DNA from: Gorsachius magnificus
Lineage: Eukaryota; Chordata; Aves; Pelecaniformes; Ardeidae
DNA length: 64,000 nt
Reading direction: 5' to 3'
NCBI GenBank assembly: GCA_034008185.1
Contig: CM067084.1
Span: 7,149,385-7,213,384 of the forward strand
The notes under the pieces were generated by a model. The model saw only the letters and a program-made list of their open reading frames with translations, did no database searches and was not told the DNA's origin. Made by a program: the position numbers and the translations under genes. Below are positions 47,701-57,350 of this stretch, piece by piece; the first letter of the stretch is position 1; every line of letters begins with the position of its first letter.

Positions 47701-50700
47701 GCGTTAGGGAGGGAGGCTGGAGCTAAAAAGACCGCATCCGTGTTTTTCCAGGTGTCCCTTTTGTAATCTTTTGTTATTTTTTTAGAAGAAAAAAGGCAGC
47801 AAATCCAGTCATTCAGAAAAATAAGTGACAACAGGAGAGAGAAACCAGACTTGTGCTGTGCTTTCGTTAACTGTTTTACTGCAGTTATTGCAAGTGGCAC
47901 CTCGTTTTATAACGCTTTCTCAATTACAGTGTCTCCCACACGCTCATTGCCCCTCATCTTATTCCCCATTACTTTATGGCTTTCTTTATTCCTTTATAAT
48001 GTGTCTCACCCACTGTTGGGGTTGCTTGCAAAGTTCAGGCTGCTGTTGGGATAACTTTTGATTGAAATAAACGGTTCCAAATTGTATGTATTTAGTGTGA
48101 CCAAAAAAAAAAAAAAATCTTTTAAAGCTTCAGATTGTGCCAGAAGTGAGTGACTTCTTCACTGATCAAACAGGACTTCCAGAATTGGTGCTTGCCTTCT
48201 ACCTAAATGATTCAGAAGGCCCCCTCCTATGCTTGAAACATACATAAATGATGAAAACAATTAAATGTGTACATATTTTACAAGATTTAACTTGACAAGC
48301 CTGAATAAACTAGCTTCTGCCCTGCACCTTTGTTCTTGCCCTAGGTCTTTCTGTGTACTTGCGATAGACTTTCAACTCAGTCAAAAAAATTCTTCATAAC
48401 CAAAAGACTTGGCATCAGAAGTAAAACACAACTGTTTAAAGAATTGCTCATACCTTTCCCATTACTTTGGCAATGTGACTATTACAGATAGGAAAAATTA
48501 AGCCACAAAATTTTTCAGAGCCTCTTTTGTTGCAATTGTTCAGTGTACGTATTTTCACAAAAGGACGTCCTGCAGAACAGCTTGCTGAAGAGAAGAGAGT
48601 TGAGTGTGTGGTTCATTAAAAATCTGTGTGTTTTTCAAGTTAAGTTTGCATCTTTACCTTGCATTGTTTCAAGGTGAGTTTCGGTTATAAATAGTAAATC
48701 TGTCTGGAAGTCTACACTGGGATATCTTGCGGGGTAGGTGTAGCTCTTGGCGAGAACTCCCATTTTGTTATCTTGCCAAATTTATTTTAATTTTGATTAT
48801 ATATGACTCCTGATTAACCAGAATATATTTATACATGGATGTTTAAGTTCAAAATATTACAGTCGGTGATTTCAGAAGGGCTAATACTATGCTGAGAATG
48901 TTTATTCAAACTTTCTCAATGAAAGCAAATGAGAATATTTTTACAGTGTCTGGCCTGGCAGAAGTGTCTTTTTTCCTGTTTTTCTTGAGAGGTGAAATTT
49001 AGTTCTGTGTTGCTCACCTTTTGACTTTGGGTTTTTCAGCATGGAGCTGGCTTTTTTTTGGGGTTGGTTTTTTTTTTTTTCCCTGTATTGTTTGTGAACC
49101 TGTTCAAGATGCTCTGATCACCAATGCAAATTAATACATTGATGCAGCTTCCTGAACTGGTGAAAAGAAAAGCCCAGTGATGCTCAGTGATTTTTAAGTT
49201 GTTTACATTTGAGTTTACAGGTATTTCAGCTCTCTGATAACAGCTTACTGGTAGGCTGTCAAGATGACGGTCACCTCCAAAATGTCTTACATTGAATTTA
49301 TCATCAACTTTACCTCCCAGCAGTAGTAATGATGAAAAGTCCTTTATGGTTGCAAGGTAGTGCTTAGATTGCACTGCAGCACATTAAGGACTTTGACACA
49401 TCATGTTTCTATCCTAATTTGCAGCTTTCCTGTTTATGTTAAATAGTATAAAAGAAGAGGTTTTTGAAGGGTACCTTTACCATTTAACCTTTCTTTCCCA
49501 ACTGAAAGAATGTCCTTTATTAGGTTAGTGTGGTGGGTTAACAATACCCTCCTTCATTTATGTAAAAGTCGGTGTGTGCTGGGTGTGAAGCTCAGAGGAA
49601 CGGTTCCACTGCAGCTGAACTGATTCGTGTTGTTGGGTGGGCACATAACATTTAAGTCCAGCTGAACACAGGTTCATACCTCCCTGCCAACTTTTCCTGT
49701 TAAATAGAGTGATCTTAGAGACCGTAAAGCATAATTTCCACATAGAGACAATTTTCTAAGTATCAGAACTATGTACCTATGTGTATATATACATACACAC
49801 ACACACAAATCAAATAATATAAAGGTGTGAGTAAGAAGCCTGACGGTATTTGGTTTTATTTGTAAGTGATGCTGTAAGCTTCCCCAGAAGTTATGGTTGC
49901 CTTTCTGGCTGTAATGGTTTAATAGCTTGTTGAAAGATAAATGGACCCTACTGCCAGAATAAAGGTACCTCTGGTATGAAGGACATTATTATTTATTATA
50001 AAATGATAAATAGCAAGGCCTTCTTTATAATTCGGTAGTGCATACTGAAATTTAGAAATGGTATTTGTGGGTATGCAATACAGCCAAGAAAGCTTCATGC
50101 GCAAATATCCTAATTCAGAATTTAAAATCAGCTAATGCATTATTTTGTTTGTTTTTCATGGAATACCAGATGGTGCAGGAATTAACATGCTTGGGGGTGT
50201 GTTGAATCGCTGGAATTGCTGGTAGGGCAAGAATTGTTCCATGTCCCTCAACTGCCCTCCATGCTCCCTTCTTTTAATTCAGGTGGTTTTGTAGCAAGAA
50301 GGTTTTTAAAACAATACTTTTTTTAAAAGATCATAATTCAAAAATTGTCCTGTGCCTCTTCGTCTCATTAAACTGTAGTGCATGATCTGAGCTGCGAACC
50401 TGACACAACCATCTTGGTTGAAAGTGCATTAAAGGATTCCTTTCTGACCTTTTATACATGCATTGTGTTCTTTATTATTTGATGGCAGACTGGGAGATAC
50501 CCAGTGATTTAAAGGACATCATAATTTGGAGGAAAACTGGTCTTTAAAGAAAAAAAAAAAGTAAGTTGTTGTTATGGTTGTAAAGAAACCTGAGACATGA
50601 AGTTCTAAGTTGCAAATAGTCCTGAGCTCAGTTTACCCCCTATCTGTGTGTGATGCTTCTACCTCTCATATGACTGTAAATTAGTATTACCTGTCAACAG

Positions 50701-51310
50701 GTTGTTATTCTGTCTATTTTGCCTATAACTATTATGGAAGGGCGCAGGGAGGAAAGCCAGCTTTGGTTGCGACCCAAAACTGTGTTGAAGACAGTGGAGA
50801 GGTTTTCATTGACTTTCTTGTGCTTGAGGTCAGATCCTTGGAGTTTGAAAAAATCCAGGGAAGGAAAACAAACCCAGAGGTTTGAAAAAGAAGAGTTTTC
50901 TGTTACAGTTTTGATTACTGTGGGAAATTACTTCTTAATTCAGAGCAAGTGTTTTAACCCTGAGTAAAGAAAAATAGTTGTGACTTTTTGTCATAGAGGA
51001 AAGCTTTACTGAATAATCATAATATGAAAAATTTTGTATTTCAAAGACTTAAAATGCAATCTTACATTGACGGCAATCAAGCATTTTAAACTAGATAGTC
51101 ATTTAAAAGAAACTGAGCATGCATTAATAGGTGAGGTTACGATTATGTGTTTGCTAGTGGTTTGTTGCTGCCCCCTGCTCTATATGTGCATTTGTATGCC
51201 TTCATGGTGACCTGTAGCGAGGAATTCGGCTGAAAAAGAGCCTAGCAAAAATAAGCTGAATTCCCATTTTCCTGGATTGTGGTGCAGACAAATGCTTAGG
51301 GCAGCAGAGG
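41750..51310. other. No gene seen; plain sequence
   Basis: A 7-bp perfect hairpin lies at 42871-42889. A GC-box-like GGGCGGGCGG with flanking CpGs lies at about 44231-44256, a weak regulatory-type patch. G/T-rich tracts occur at 45437-45460 and 49045-49082, and an A15 run at 48103-48117. Short minus-strand splice-bounded segments at 47538-47601, 48445-48470 and 49682-49715 are open but cannot be separated from chance. The minus frame 49036-49374 (112 codons) has no recognisable domain. Confidence 0.45.
49781..49808. repeat. Compound GT/TA/CA dinucleotide microsatellite
   Basis: Alternating purine-pyrimidine run passing from GT to TA to (CA)n. It is short and probably weakly polymorphic. Confidence 0.8.
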
Positions 51311-51313
51311 GCT

Positions 51314-51342
51314 GGGGGGAAGTGGGGGGGGGGGTGTCCGGG
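51314..51342 (+). other. G-quadruplex motif (G6, G11, G3)
   Basis: G6 at 51314-51319, G11 at 51324-51334 and G3 at 51340-51342, with 4-5 nt spacers. The G11 run can supply two of the four runs, so the quadruplex rule is met. Confidence 0.8.
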
Positions 51343-51442
51343 CAGGAGAGGAGCAGCAGCATTGCCCTGGGCTGGCACTGCAGCACGCGTCTTGTCCACT
51401 GCTGCTCTACCAATTTATCAGATTATTTTGAAATCTCGGGAG

Positions 51443-51530
51443 CATAAGAGTAGCCGGAGTAAGGATTCATCTCGTCCAACTTCCAGTCTCTAGCAGCTGC
51501 CAAAACATAGGTGCCTAAGAATACAAGAAT
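51443..51530 (+). mobile_element. Probable 3' end of an ancient CR1/L3-like LINE
   Basis: Landmarks occur in the order and spacing of the 3' non-coding tail of the old sauropsid CR1/L3-like elements: CATAAGAGTAGCC at the start, TTCATCTCGTCCAACTTCC in place of the family's CCATCTAGCCCAGTATCC block, then CAGCTGCCAAAACATAGG and GTGCCTAAGAA in place of the CAGTGGCCAAT-CCAGGTGCC block. Identity is low and there is an internal deletion. This rests on my memory of the family pattern and needs a proper search. Confidence 0.4.
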
Positions 51531-52644
51531 TACTTAAATTCCCAATTTGCCCCTCCTTGCAGGTACAGAGCACCAGCATGTTTATCAGGAATATCATCTA
51601 CGCTGTTTTTTCTCTCTTGTGTATTACAGTAATTACCACAATGTACGCAACCAAGTGGTATATTTACCAAGAGAACTGCAAAACAAAAAAAAAAAACCCA
51701 TGGTAGCAGAGCTTTTCACTAACACTGTTAAAAATGTCATTGGGCTGCAGTGATACAGCTGTAGCATTTGCCCATAAAAATGCAAAGTCACAACTGCTAG
51801 TTATTGTTTTACAGCTATGCCTGTTTTTTCATTATAAGCATTGTCTTGCAATTTTGTTTTCAAATATTGTTGGACCAGCTCTATTAATAAAGGTGCCTTC
51901 AGGATATTTGCAGCTAGTTAGGTGGTGCTCTGGGTTCCAATCCAGCACTAAATAAGAAACTATTTGTTACTTTTTTGTGTGCAGCAGTAACAAGTTTTAA
52001 CATTAAAGCATTACGGTATCTGATTGCCTACAGGAAAGGGATATAATATTCACTTAGCAGCCAATGAATGAATGATTAAAATCTTAAAAGCATTTAATAA
52101 GATTGAAACACAGAGCAGGGCTGTTCTCTGGTGTAAAGTTACAGAAGAGGTTCACTGGGTCAGAGAAAGAGTATGGGAGATTGAAATTTTTTGTTGTTGT
52201 TGTTTAAAAAAAAATAGTAGTGTTACTTTTGCTGTCAAGTCAAGACAGCTCTGAGGGGAAAACCATGGAAGAGTGGTGGTATGTTAAAAACAGTGCAAAT
52301 CAAAACAAAAGCATTGGTTCCACACCTGTAATATCTTAAAAAAAAAAAAAACAAACCAAAAACATTCTTCTACAAAGAAGTGCATACACTTTCTATCCTG
52401 ACCATTGTGCAAAAACTCTCCTGCCAGTCTCGTGCACACACTCATACCCATGTTACCCAGGCACTCAGAAGTCTTTGTAATCCAATAAAATCCAATAAAG
52501 CCAAGCGGTCTGGAAGCTGGTGTCCTAAGTGCCTTCACAGGAAGGGTGGGTGGCAGCAGGGCAAGGCTGTTTCAATCCGACTCTTACTCCTTATGTCCCA
52601 GGTGTGAGACTGTAAATATTTCTCCCTCGTTAACAAAACCATAC

Positions 52645-52700
52645 CTGTGTAGTCCCAGGAAGATCGTACCGTGGCCGTAACAGGGTAACGTAAGCAGGGT
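52645..52700 (-). other. Candidate 56-bp exon, minus strand
   Basis: On the minus strand CCTTAAATTCAG precedes 52700, and the segment ends CTACACAG followed by GTATGG. Both splice signals are good for such a short interval. All three frames are open, so coding status cannot be judged: frame 0 gives TLLTLPCYGHGTIFLGLH with 2 nt left over. That exit phase would fit the candidate at 39082-39138. A non-coding exon is equally possible. Confidence 0.2.
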
Positions 52701-53865
52701 CTGAATTTAAGGTAAGCACTCAGTCAGAACTGCAATTTCAGGAGTGAGTTAAGCCCATGGACAGACTTGTTGCCTGTGACGAGCCCCGTGGAGTGTGGCA
52801 GCTGCATCGTGCTTGCTTGCTTGTTCTCTGTTCAATACGATGCATTTCCTAAGCGCTGCTGCATGTAGTGGAAAAAACTCTTGAAAGGATGAAGAAGCCT
52901 GCGTTTTCACACTTCTTTCTTCTAGACTTAGCAACAGACTTTACACCGTGGCACCTATTCAAATGAGCAGAGAGATTTAGTTGTAGTAGTTGAATTTTGT
53001 AAGTAACTGTTGAAGCAGAGATGCTCCCAAATAGCTGAGGAAAGAACACAGGCTTTATAATAATAATAGTAAAGGATACGGCTAAAGAATACTGTTGTAC
53101 ATCATATGGAAAAAAAATATAGTACATGTTCAGCATTTTTACAGAGCTCTCCCTGCCCCCCCCCTCTTAAAATGAATTTGAAAATCTCTTTATTAATGAC
53201 ATCTGAACACTTCAGTAGATCGATATATTGAAAGTGTTGAGTGATATTTTGTGCGTCTGAGTTTGTTGACACTGAGTTGCGTCTCTCTTGAAGATGGAAG
53301 GTTATAATTGGTTCTGCAGGGACCTTCAGCTTGCCAAAGATTCCTGCTAAACAATTTCTTGTGAGCAAGGAGAGAGCCCCCGAGAGCGGATGTGCCCGGC
53401 CTGCCCAGCCACCGTCTGAGCCAGCTGCTGTCCCCAGGGTAGAGAAATCAGGGCTGTGCAGTTTGAAGTCAAAAGGTTCCCAGGAACACTGAAAAGCCTT
53501 TGAATACCGTGCTCTTCATCTGAAAGTGCTATTAAAATAAATTACACGGTAGGTTGGATTTTTTTCCGGAGGACCCTAAACTGTTTCGTTTTTTCTCCAT
53601 TATCAGTCTTTCTGCCCTGTAAAACCTGCGTTTTGAGTAGAGAAATTGGATTTGGGTGGAATAGGATCTTCTGTTCATTCATTTTTCTAAATGACTCGAT
53701 CAAAACTGATACTTGCCTGCCTCACTGGCCAGGGCCTGAGAACAATCACAGGCTTTTCAGTCCATTTGTCCTCCCTAGGTTCCATAACTAATGTTGATTT
53801 GCAGCTTTAAGAAAACAGCTTACTGAGATAAGAATCTTAATCCTGTCGATAAAATAAAAACAACC

Positions 53866-53885
53866 AAAAAAAAAAAAAAAAAAAA
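53866..53885. repeat. A20 run
   Basis: The longest pure A homopolymer in the window, preceded by AAAATAAAAACAACC. There is no retroposon body or duplicated target site that I can see. Confidence 0.9.
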
Positions 53886-53999
53886 GGCTGGGCTAACAGG
53901 TTTCTCTAACCCAGAAGTCTGTGAGGTATTAGAAATATGCCTTTCCTTCCCCCTGTCCGTCTCTCTGGCCCTTGCTCACCACAAGGAGAGGGTCATTGC

Positions 54000-54240
54000 T
54001 CTCCCTTTCCCCATCAGCGCGCGTGGCGGCAGCCAGTCTGACCTGGAAAGGAGCTGAGGCTCCCGAGGTCTCTCTTCAGAGCCGGAAACGTCAGTAATTC
54101 ACTCTCTCATCCCGCTCTGTTTATTCAGGGCGCCGAGTGCCTGCTTCACCTGATGACACTGGCGGGAGGTAGCCGGAGGTTTTTGTACGGCGGTGCCGGT
54201 GGCTGGGTACGCTTCAGTTTTGGTACGCGCTTGATGCTAT
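54000..54240. promoter_or_regulatory. Candidate small CpG island
   Basis: I count about 18 CpGs in roughly 215 bp (54017-54228), close to the number expected from its C and G content, whereas CpG is strongly depleted in most of the window. It carries CCGGAA and ACGTCA, words typical of ETS and CRE sites, near 54082-54093. This is the best promoter-like or enhancer-like patch present. No TATA box or first exon could be fixed. Direction is unknown. Confidence 0.4.
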
Positions 54241-54566
54241 GTGTACATCTGTCAGGAAGGGAAAAATGTCAAGGCTTTTCTTTCAAGCACAGCCCAAATC
54301 AGAGGGAGGGCAGGGGCAGGTACCCAGCAGGTCCCTGGCAGAAGCCGAGGTCCTTGCCCAGACAGCAGCCGCAGCCTGGTGCTGGAGGAGCTGTTGCCCC
54401 CGGCACAGGGGTGGCACCTCCTGGGCTCCCCTCCAGAGATTCACCACTGGTATTAGCGCTGCGTGTTGTCTGTCTCCCATGGACTGAGCTGGCTGGTGGT
54501 TACCCAGGTGGTGCCAGCCCATCTGAGGGCCTGAGCTCTCTCTGTCCCACTGTCCCTTTTTCATGA
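54041..54566 (+). other. Open frame of about 175 codons (137 from its first ATG), coding status doubtful
   Basis: In-frame sequence is open from just after a TGA near 54039 to the stop at 54564-54566, with the first ATG at 54153. It is Gly/Pro/Arg/Ser-rich with no recognisable domain. Other frames on both strands (for example minus 54283-54564, 93 codons) are also open, which fits GC-rich DNA being poor in stop codons. It overlaps the CpG-dense patch, so a transcript start or first exon here is possible but unproven. Confidence 0.15.
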
Positions 54567-56190
54567 GTTGCGGGCTGATTTTTGGGCAGCTTGGAGAGGC
54601 AGCTCTGCGACAAAAAGTGTCAGTGTGAAGTTCAGCAATGTGGGCCCCAGACGGCCTGACCTGGAGTGATGTCTTGGAAGGTGACTTGTTTCACCGGAAA
54701 GTGTTAATTCATATTACCTGTGCAAAATAATTGTATCGGTGCAGGTTCCACCCTAGAGGTGGCTGTGACTTAGTAGTACTGGATGCAGTGATGCAGTACC
54801 TTGTGCTTTAGGAGTCCTCGGTATGAAATGAGACATCATTATACTTTTGTTGGGTCCTACTTGCAAGTGTACTTGACTGTGCAGTTATTTCTGCAAGGTA
54901 CTGTTGCTTCTTGGTAGATGGAAAAGCACAAGCATGGCTTGTAATGTTATACTCTCAATTCTAAGCTAGCACTTGTAAACAAAAGTTTTACATTTTGCTC
55001 TAACTTAGTTGAGAATATTCTCAGTAATCTGAACTTCATTCTCAGTAACTCTGTTTTAGAATAAAATTAATTAGGTTGTTCTACCAATATTAATTGGCAA
55101 AGAATCTGATTGGAATCAGCAGATCAAGAAGGTATTTCTTCATCTGATTGCTCAGCCTCAGTGAACAGAAGAGGCTTTGTTGCTCTTCAGATGCCTTACA
55201 AAACATTCTCCATCTTTGCTCATCGTGGAAGTGGTTATTTTTCTATTGCTCTCTTAGTATTTCTTGCTTAATTTGTTGGGTAATGCCTATCTGCATAGAT
55301 CACCAAATGAAGGGACATCAGATGGAGTTACATTTCAAGGTCTGTTTCTCAAATTGTATGGTGTTGCTGGTAGAAACAAACTGATTTTTCTACCTTCCAT
55401 TACTTTACCTATAAAATGGAAATTCTAATGTTTTTAGAAATATTTTTGCTTCTTGAAAATGTTGATACTTATGCTTAGAGGACTGAAGTTGCTTGTTTTT
55501 AATTAGTGTGAAACACTAAGTGGCATACTTGCTTTGTTTTTTATATTTTTGCCGTAGGAAAAAGAGGCATAACACAGGTATTAAAGGGCTGCAAAAATCT
55601 CAGAAATGCAGATTCTGGTTAGGCTTTTAATAGCTAGCATACAGGAGAGAACTACGCATTAATTCATTTTGAAATACTGTAGTTGGGCAGAAACTTTTAA
55701 TTCTTCATTATTTACCAAGCGGTAATGCCTTTGGACTTTATTTGAGGACTCAAGCTTGTTTCTCAGAGGCAGAGCGCCAGTAAGGTTTCTGACCAAAAGA
55801 ACTGATAATCTTAGTATGAGACTTGAGGCAACAAATGACTACAGGCTGAAAGGTGAAAACAGCAGAGCAACAAAGATGTCATGCACTGGCCTCAGCATGT
55901 TAATGCCCCAAATTTTGTAAGGATTGTGGGGTTTCATGTGGGTGTGTGTTCCATAGCTATGAAGAGTCTGAAAAAGTGCAGATAAAACATGCAGGATAAA
56001 GATTATTGGAAAAAACCACCCCAAATTCCAAGTGTTGGAGGCAATGCAACGTGATTTAGATCTTGCTTTGTGTGAGTGTGTGTGTTTTTAAGTACACCAA
56101 GCATCTAATGAGTTGGTGATGGCGGACGTCAATATGGGCTGAGGTGAGGCAGGTGTCAGTAGTTCGATAATGAGTGAATCTATTTTAGAA
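54567..56190. other. No gene seen; plain sequence
   Basis: A minus-strand splice-bounded 35-bp segment (54718-54752, acceptor CCACCTCTAG, donor CACAG then GTAATA) is open in all frames and too short to judge. Otherwise nothing. Confidence 0.45.
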
Positions 56191-57350
56191 ATGTTTTGCA
56201 GAAAGAATCTGCAAGGTTTAGATCTCATGGAAGCATGAAGAACTCAGGAAATGGCCCGAGTCAGAGGTGATTGGGTTATAATCTTGCCTGACAGGGTAAT
56301 TTTCTGGTTCACAACGAGTGGGAAAAGTGGTGGAGGTAAGTCAGCTGCTGTATCCGTGTCATTCCTGAGCTGGTGGTGGCTCTCTGCAAGGATTCTTTGA
56401 GATGCTGCTCAAGAAGTTTGAAGAGGAGAGGGGGGAAAAAACTGCAACAGAGAAAATTTGAGTATTCAGTATGGAAATAGTAGTTGTAGTTATGTTTACG
56501 GCTAAGCATGCTGTAAGACAGGTTGCGAGGGGGAGAAGAGAAAAGAAACAAAGGCAGTGAGCAGCAAGACCCCTACAGGAGATCAAAATATAGGGAACTG
56601 GTGGAAGGGATCCCTGCAGCCAAGTTTTGGGGAGACAAGCTTGCATACCTATATTGATGGCAGGTGACATCACTGAAAGATGAGGAAAAATAGTTTGAAT
56701 ATTGGTGAGGAACATGGTATCAGATGGTGCATGTGAAAGAGACTGTGGTGGAAAATGAGACAGTCTGGGATGAGAACCGGAAGAATGGGATGCCACTCAG
56801 AGATGGGAAGAGGTTTGGGATTGGGACAGAGGGAGTGAAGTGTGATTTTTAGGGTAGTAGAAACAAAGTGTTTGTTTTGTAGAATGAGAGAATCAAAGTA
56901 CCCAAAAGGACAGGAGGGATGTGGATTGGAAGGACCCAAGCAGATAAGTGGAGTGAGTCCAGAGGGGCAAGCGGAGGAGTGAAAGGAGAAGGAAGAGGCT
57001 GGATGAGAAGAGGGAAACTGCAGCTGGGACAGAAATGCAAGAAGAAAGGTTTGTAGATATGAAAGATGGCGGAAAATTGAAAGATGTTTTGATACATTCT
57101 ATGAGAAGAAATTTTCTAGATTTTATGTGGGAAGGAGGTGGAGGCAAGGGGGATCACTGAATGCAGATCTGGTAAAAGGGATTTAGGATTTTGGAAACTG
57201 TTTTCACCGAAGTTGAAGAAACAGAGCTGACTTAGCTAGGAACATGGAAAAATTAAAAGGGAGAATGAACCTGCAGTGGAGGACATCAGCCAGATCTTGA
57301 GATTTCCAGCAGAGGTGATCCACAAGCACAAGAACAAGAGCAGAGGAAAT
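56191..57350. other. Purine-skewed DNA (plus strand), about 1.2 kb
   Basis: The plus strand is dominated by G and A (GGAAGG, GAGAAG and GGGATG words throughout) for more than a kilobase. Because the reverse complements of stop codons (TTA, CTA, TCA) are rare in such DNA, several overlapping minus-strand open frames appear (56309-56551, 56359-56796, 56670-56939, 56849-57097, 56893-57147). Their S/P/L/F/H-rich translations carry no domain and are best explained by the skew. Orientation is opposite to the pyrimidine-skewed blocks at 26.7-28.6 kb. Confidence 0.65.

Larger units (their letters stand above)
51546..53999. other. No gene seen apart from a candidate exon
   Basis: A strong plus-strand acceptor-like site ends at 51560. 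One frame beyond it is open for 47 codons with a hydrophobic, membrane-segment-like stretch (about 51590-51640), but no good donor ends it. A14 at 52338-52351 grades into an A/C tract. A20 lies at 53866-53885. A CG-richer, Pro-type patch spans about 53370-53450. Confidence 0.45.

Noticed and set aside
51561..51704. Plus-strand frame after a strong acceptor with a hydrophobic membrane-like segment
   Set aside because: A second frame is equally open, no proper donor ends it, and the hydrophobic stretch coincides with T-rich DNA.
56309..57147. Cluster of overlapping minus-strand frames up to 145 codons
   Set aside because: Purine-rich plus strand removes minus-strand stops. Several frames are open at once and none has a domain.
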